From an uncultured Lachnospiraceae bacterium (GTDB taxonomy: Bacteria; Bacillota; Clostridia; Lachnospirales; Lachnospiraceae), in contig CANQMR010000001.1 in the NCBI GenBank assembly GCA_947625015.1, positions 35,624 through 99,623 of the forward strand: a DNA stretch of 64,000 nt, written 5' to 3'. Position 1 is the first letter of the stretch, and each line of letters begins with the position of its first letter. The notes under the pieces are model-generated. The model saw only the letters and a program-made list of their open reading frames with translations. It made no database searches and had not been told where the DNA came from. The position numbers were made by a program, and so were the translations under genes. Below, one piece after another: positions 62,291-64,000 of the stretch.

Positions 62291-63856
62291 ATGGAAAAAG
62301 AACTGAACTTACTGAAAAAACGAAAAAAAGGATTTCTTAGGATTATCTTCAGCAGATCGGGGATTATTCTTCTGCTTTTTGCCTTTGCCATTCTCTGTTT
62401 CCTTGTGGTGCAGCTTTATTTTGCAGAAATGATTAACGGGGTTATGGGCGGCGTAACCCTGTTTAATTTAATTGTCATTGTGGCGCTGATTAACAGCGAT
62501 ATGGACAGTACCGCCAAGCTGACATGGATACTGGTGGTTTCCCTGACTTCTGTATTTGGCACATTGTTTTATCTGTATACCAAGTATGATATCGGAAACC
62601 GGGCGGTTTCTAAGGGCTGTCTTACGCTTATTGATATCCATAAAGATGAGATTACGCAGGATATGGACACCTTTTCGGCGTTGGAGGAGGAAAGCCCCCA
62701 GACGGCGGCGCTGGTAAAGTATTTGAACCAAAGCGGAACCTTTCCTGTGACTACAGGCAATCAGGTTTCCTATTATCCTTTAGGGGAATATAAATGGGCT
62801 GATATGCTGAAGGATTTAGCGCAGGCTGAGAAGTTCATTTTCATGGAATATTTTATTGTTGACGAGGGCAAAATGTGGGGCAGTATCCTGCATATTCTGG
62901 CAGAGAAAGCCAAAGCGGGGGTAGATGTAAGGGTGTTGTATGACGGCACCTGCGCCATTTCCCTGCTCCCCTATAATTATCCGAAAATGTTAGAGGAATA
63001 CGGGATTCAATGTCAGATGTTTTCGCCCATCAAACCATTTCTTTCCACCCATTACAATAACCGGGACCATCGGAAGATTCTTGTGATCGACGGCAAGGTG
63101 GGATATACCGGCGGCGTCAATCTGGCGGATGAATATATTAACAAGATTGAGCGTTACGGGCACTGGAAGGATACGGCTGTCCGGATTGCGGGAAAAGCGG
63201 TTGATAACCTGACTTTGATGTTTTTGAATATGTGGACCTTGTCCCGCTGGGAGAAGGAGCCGGATTACCAAAGCTATCTTGGGCTTTCTGAAACCTTCTC
63301 TGAGGAAAAAGGCTATGTGGTTCCCTATGGGGACAATCCCTTTGACAATGACAAGGTGGGGGAAAAGGTGTACCGGGATATATTGAACCGGGCGGATTCC
63401 TATGTGCATATTATGACGCCCTATCTGATTTTAGACGATCCTATGTTAGCGGCCTTGAAATTTGCGGCGGAGCGGGGCGTAGATGTGAAATTAATCATGC
63501 CGGGGATTCCTGATAAGAAGCCGATATATGCTTTGGGAAAGACTTATTTCCATACGCTGCTTGAATCCGGCGTGGAAATATATCTGTACACGCCCGGTTT
63601 TGTCCATGCCAAAATGTTCATTTCCGACGATATTAAGGCGGTGGTGGGAACCATTAATTTAGATTATCGGAGCCTGTATCATCATTTTGAGTGCGGGACA
63701 TATTTTTATCAGACAGACTGCATTGCGGATATTGAAAAAGATTTTCAGGAAACCCTTGCAAAATGCCAACGGGTAGATGATGAAACCCTGAAAAAGGAGA
63801 AAGTCGTCACGAAGGTAACCGGAGAATTTATGCGGCTGATTGCGCCATTATTATAA
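62291..63856 (+). CDS. cls: Cardiolipin synthase
   Basis: A 521-residue phospholipase-D type enzyme that joins two phosphatidylglycerols into cardiolipin. Two membrane helices lie in residues ~20-90. Two HKD motifs are visible: DHRKILVIDGKVGYTGGVN and VHAKMFISDDIKAVVGTIN. It would use the phosphatidylglycerol from the pgsA pathway at 1.5 kb. I chose ATG 62291; the ribosome site AAGGGG is about 10 nt upstream. A further gene starts 28 nt downstream. Confidence 0.93.
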   Translation: MEKELNLLKKRKKGFLRIIFSRSGIILLLFAFAILCFLVVQLYFAEMINGVMGGVTLFNLIVIVALINSDMDSTAKLTWILVVSLTSVFGTLFYLYTKYDIGNRAVSKGCLTLIDIHKDEITQDMDTFSALEEESPQTAALVKYLNQSGTFPVTTGNQVSYYPLGEYKWADMLKDLAQAEKFIFMEYFIVDEGKMWGSILHILAEKAKAGVDVRVLYDGTCAISLLPYNYPKMLEEYGIQCQMFSPIKPFLSTHYNNRDHRKILVIDGKVGYTGGVNLADEYINKIERYGHWKDTAVRIAGKAVDNLTLMFLNMWTLSRWEKEPDYQSYLGLSETFSEEKGYVVPYGDNPFDNDKVGEKVYRDILNRADSYVHIMTPYLILDDPMLAALKFAAERGVDVKLIMPGIPDKKPIYALGKTYFHTLLESGVEIYLYTPGFVHAKMFISDDIKAVVGTINLDYRSLYHHFECGTYFYQTDCIADIEKDFQETLAKCQRVDDETLKKEKVVTKVTGEFMRLIAPLL

Positions 63857-63884
63857 GAATCCCAGGGATATGGGGAGAATATGT

Positions 63885-64000
63885 ATGAAAAAGAAAGTCA
63901 AAACCATAGTAAAAGTAATAGGAATTATCATAGCTGTTATGGCATTGATACTGCTTGCGTTAATCATTTATTTTATCATTACAAAACCCAAAGCAGATAT
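63885..64000 (+). CDS. Start of a membrane or secreted protein (truncated by the window edge)
   Basis: ATG 63885 with GGGGAG 7 nt upstream opens a frame that runs to the edge. The first ~35 residues have a Lys-rich start and a hydrophobic helix (VIGIIIAVMALILLALIIYF), a signal anchor. Too little is present to name the protein. A competing ATG at 63881 in another frame lacks a hydrophobic segment and is not preferred. Confidence 0.6.
   Translation, partial: MKKKVKTIVKVIGIIIAVMALILLALIIYFIITKPKAD

Overview
The window looks like a core chromosomal segment of a low-to-moderate GC Firmicute of class Clostridia, most likely family Lachnospiraceae. The evidence is the IspH-ribosomal protein S1 fusion, the cmk-ispH/rpsA order, the ackA...yceD-rpmF order, the complete rimP-nusA-ylxR-ylxQ-infB-rbfA-nrnA-truB-ribF cluster, a biotin-dependent sodium-pump decarboxylase operon, TTG starts and strong AGGAGG-type ribosome binding sites. 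No species can be named from sequence reading alone. Nearly all genes are on the + strand; only a YprB-like nuclease and an XRE regulator are on the - strand.

Layout. 1-2.1 kb: folD end, rimO, pgsA. 2.77-8.2 kb: five-gene biotin carboxyltransferase/sodium-pump operon. 8.5-10.2 kb: AT-rich accessory patch with a VanZ-like gene, a truncated small ORF and small inverted-repeat remnants. 10.2-16.3 kb: flavoprotein, cmk, ispH-rpsA, cheR, yprB-like nuclease. 16.4-20.3 kb: hybrid histidine kinase plus solute-binding lipoprotein, flanked by a 17-bp direct repeat. 20.3-27.7 kb: ruvAB, zapA, U32 protein, ftsW/rodA, class B PBP. 28.3-32.4 kb: NUDIX, class B sortase, tRNA-Leu, XRE regulator, mutY, anti-sigma-like protein. 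32.4-41 kb: polA, coaE, FtsA-like ATPase, diguanylate cyclase, ackA. 41-41.8 kb: decayed toxin-antitoxin-like locus. 42.4-52 kb: yceD-rpmF, then the rimP-to-ribF translation/transcription cluster. 52.6-54.4 kb: rpsB-tsf. 54.6-64 kb: secreted papain-like protease, PD-(D/E)XK-like protein, GH43 glycosidase, small transporter, YjbR protein, cardiolipin synthase and a truncated membrane-protein gene.

The most striking non-coding signal is a family of four very long imperfect palindromes of about 480-530 bp (2101-2592, 27727-28208, 41775-42306, 51916-52439). Each begins within about 30 nt of an upstream stop codon, or overlaps it, and ends 25-85 nt before the next promoter. The core sequence is shared, but the outer stems differ completely between copies while remaining almost perfectly self-complementary. 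Several inner stem blocks also change on both arms together. Two copies are in one orientation and two in the other. I do not recognise this element as a named RNA or transposon family; it is the best candidate here for an undescribed system.

Functionally the window joins housekeeping translation, ribosome assembly and DNA repair genes with energy metabolism (sodium-pump carboxyl transfer, acetate kinase), cell-envelope genes (ftsW/PBP, ZapA, sortase, PgsA, cardiolipin synthase) and a few accessory insertions.
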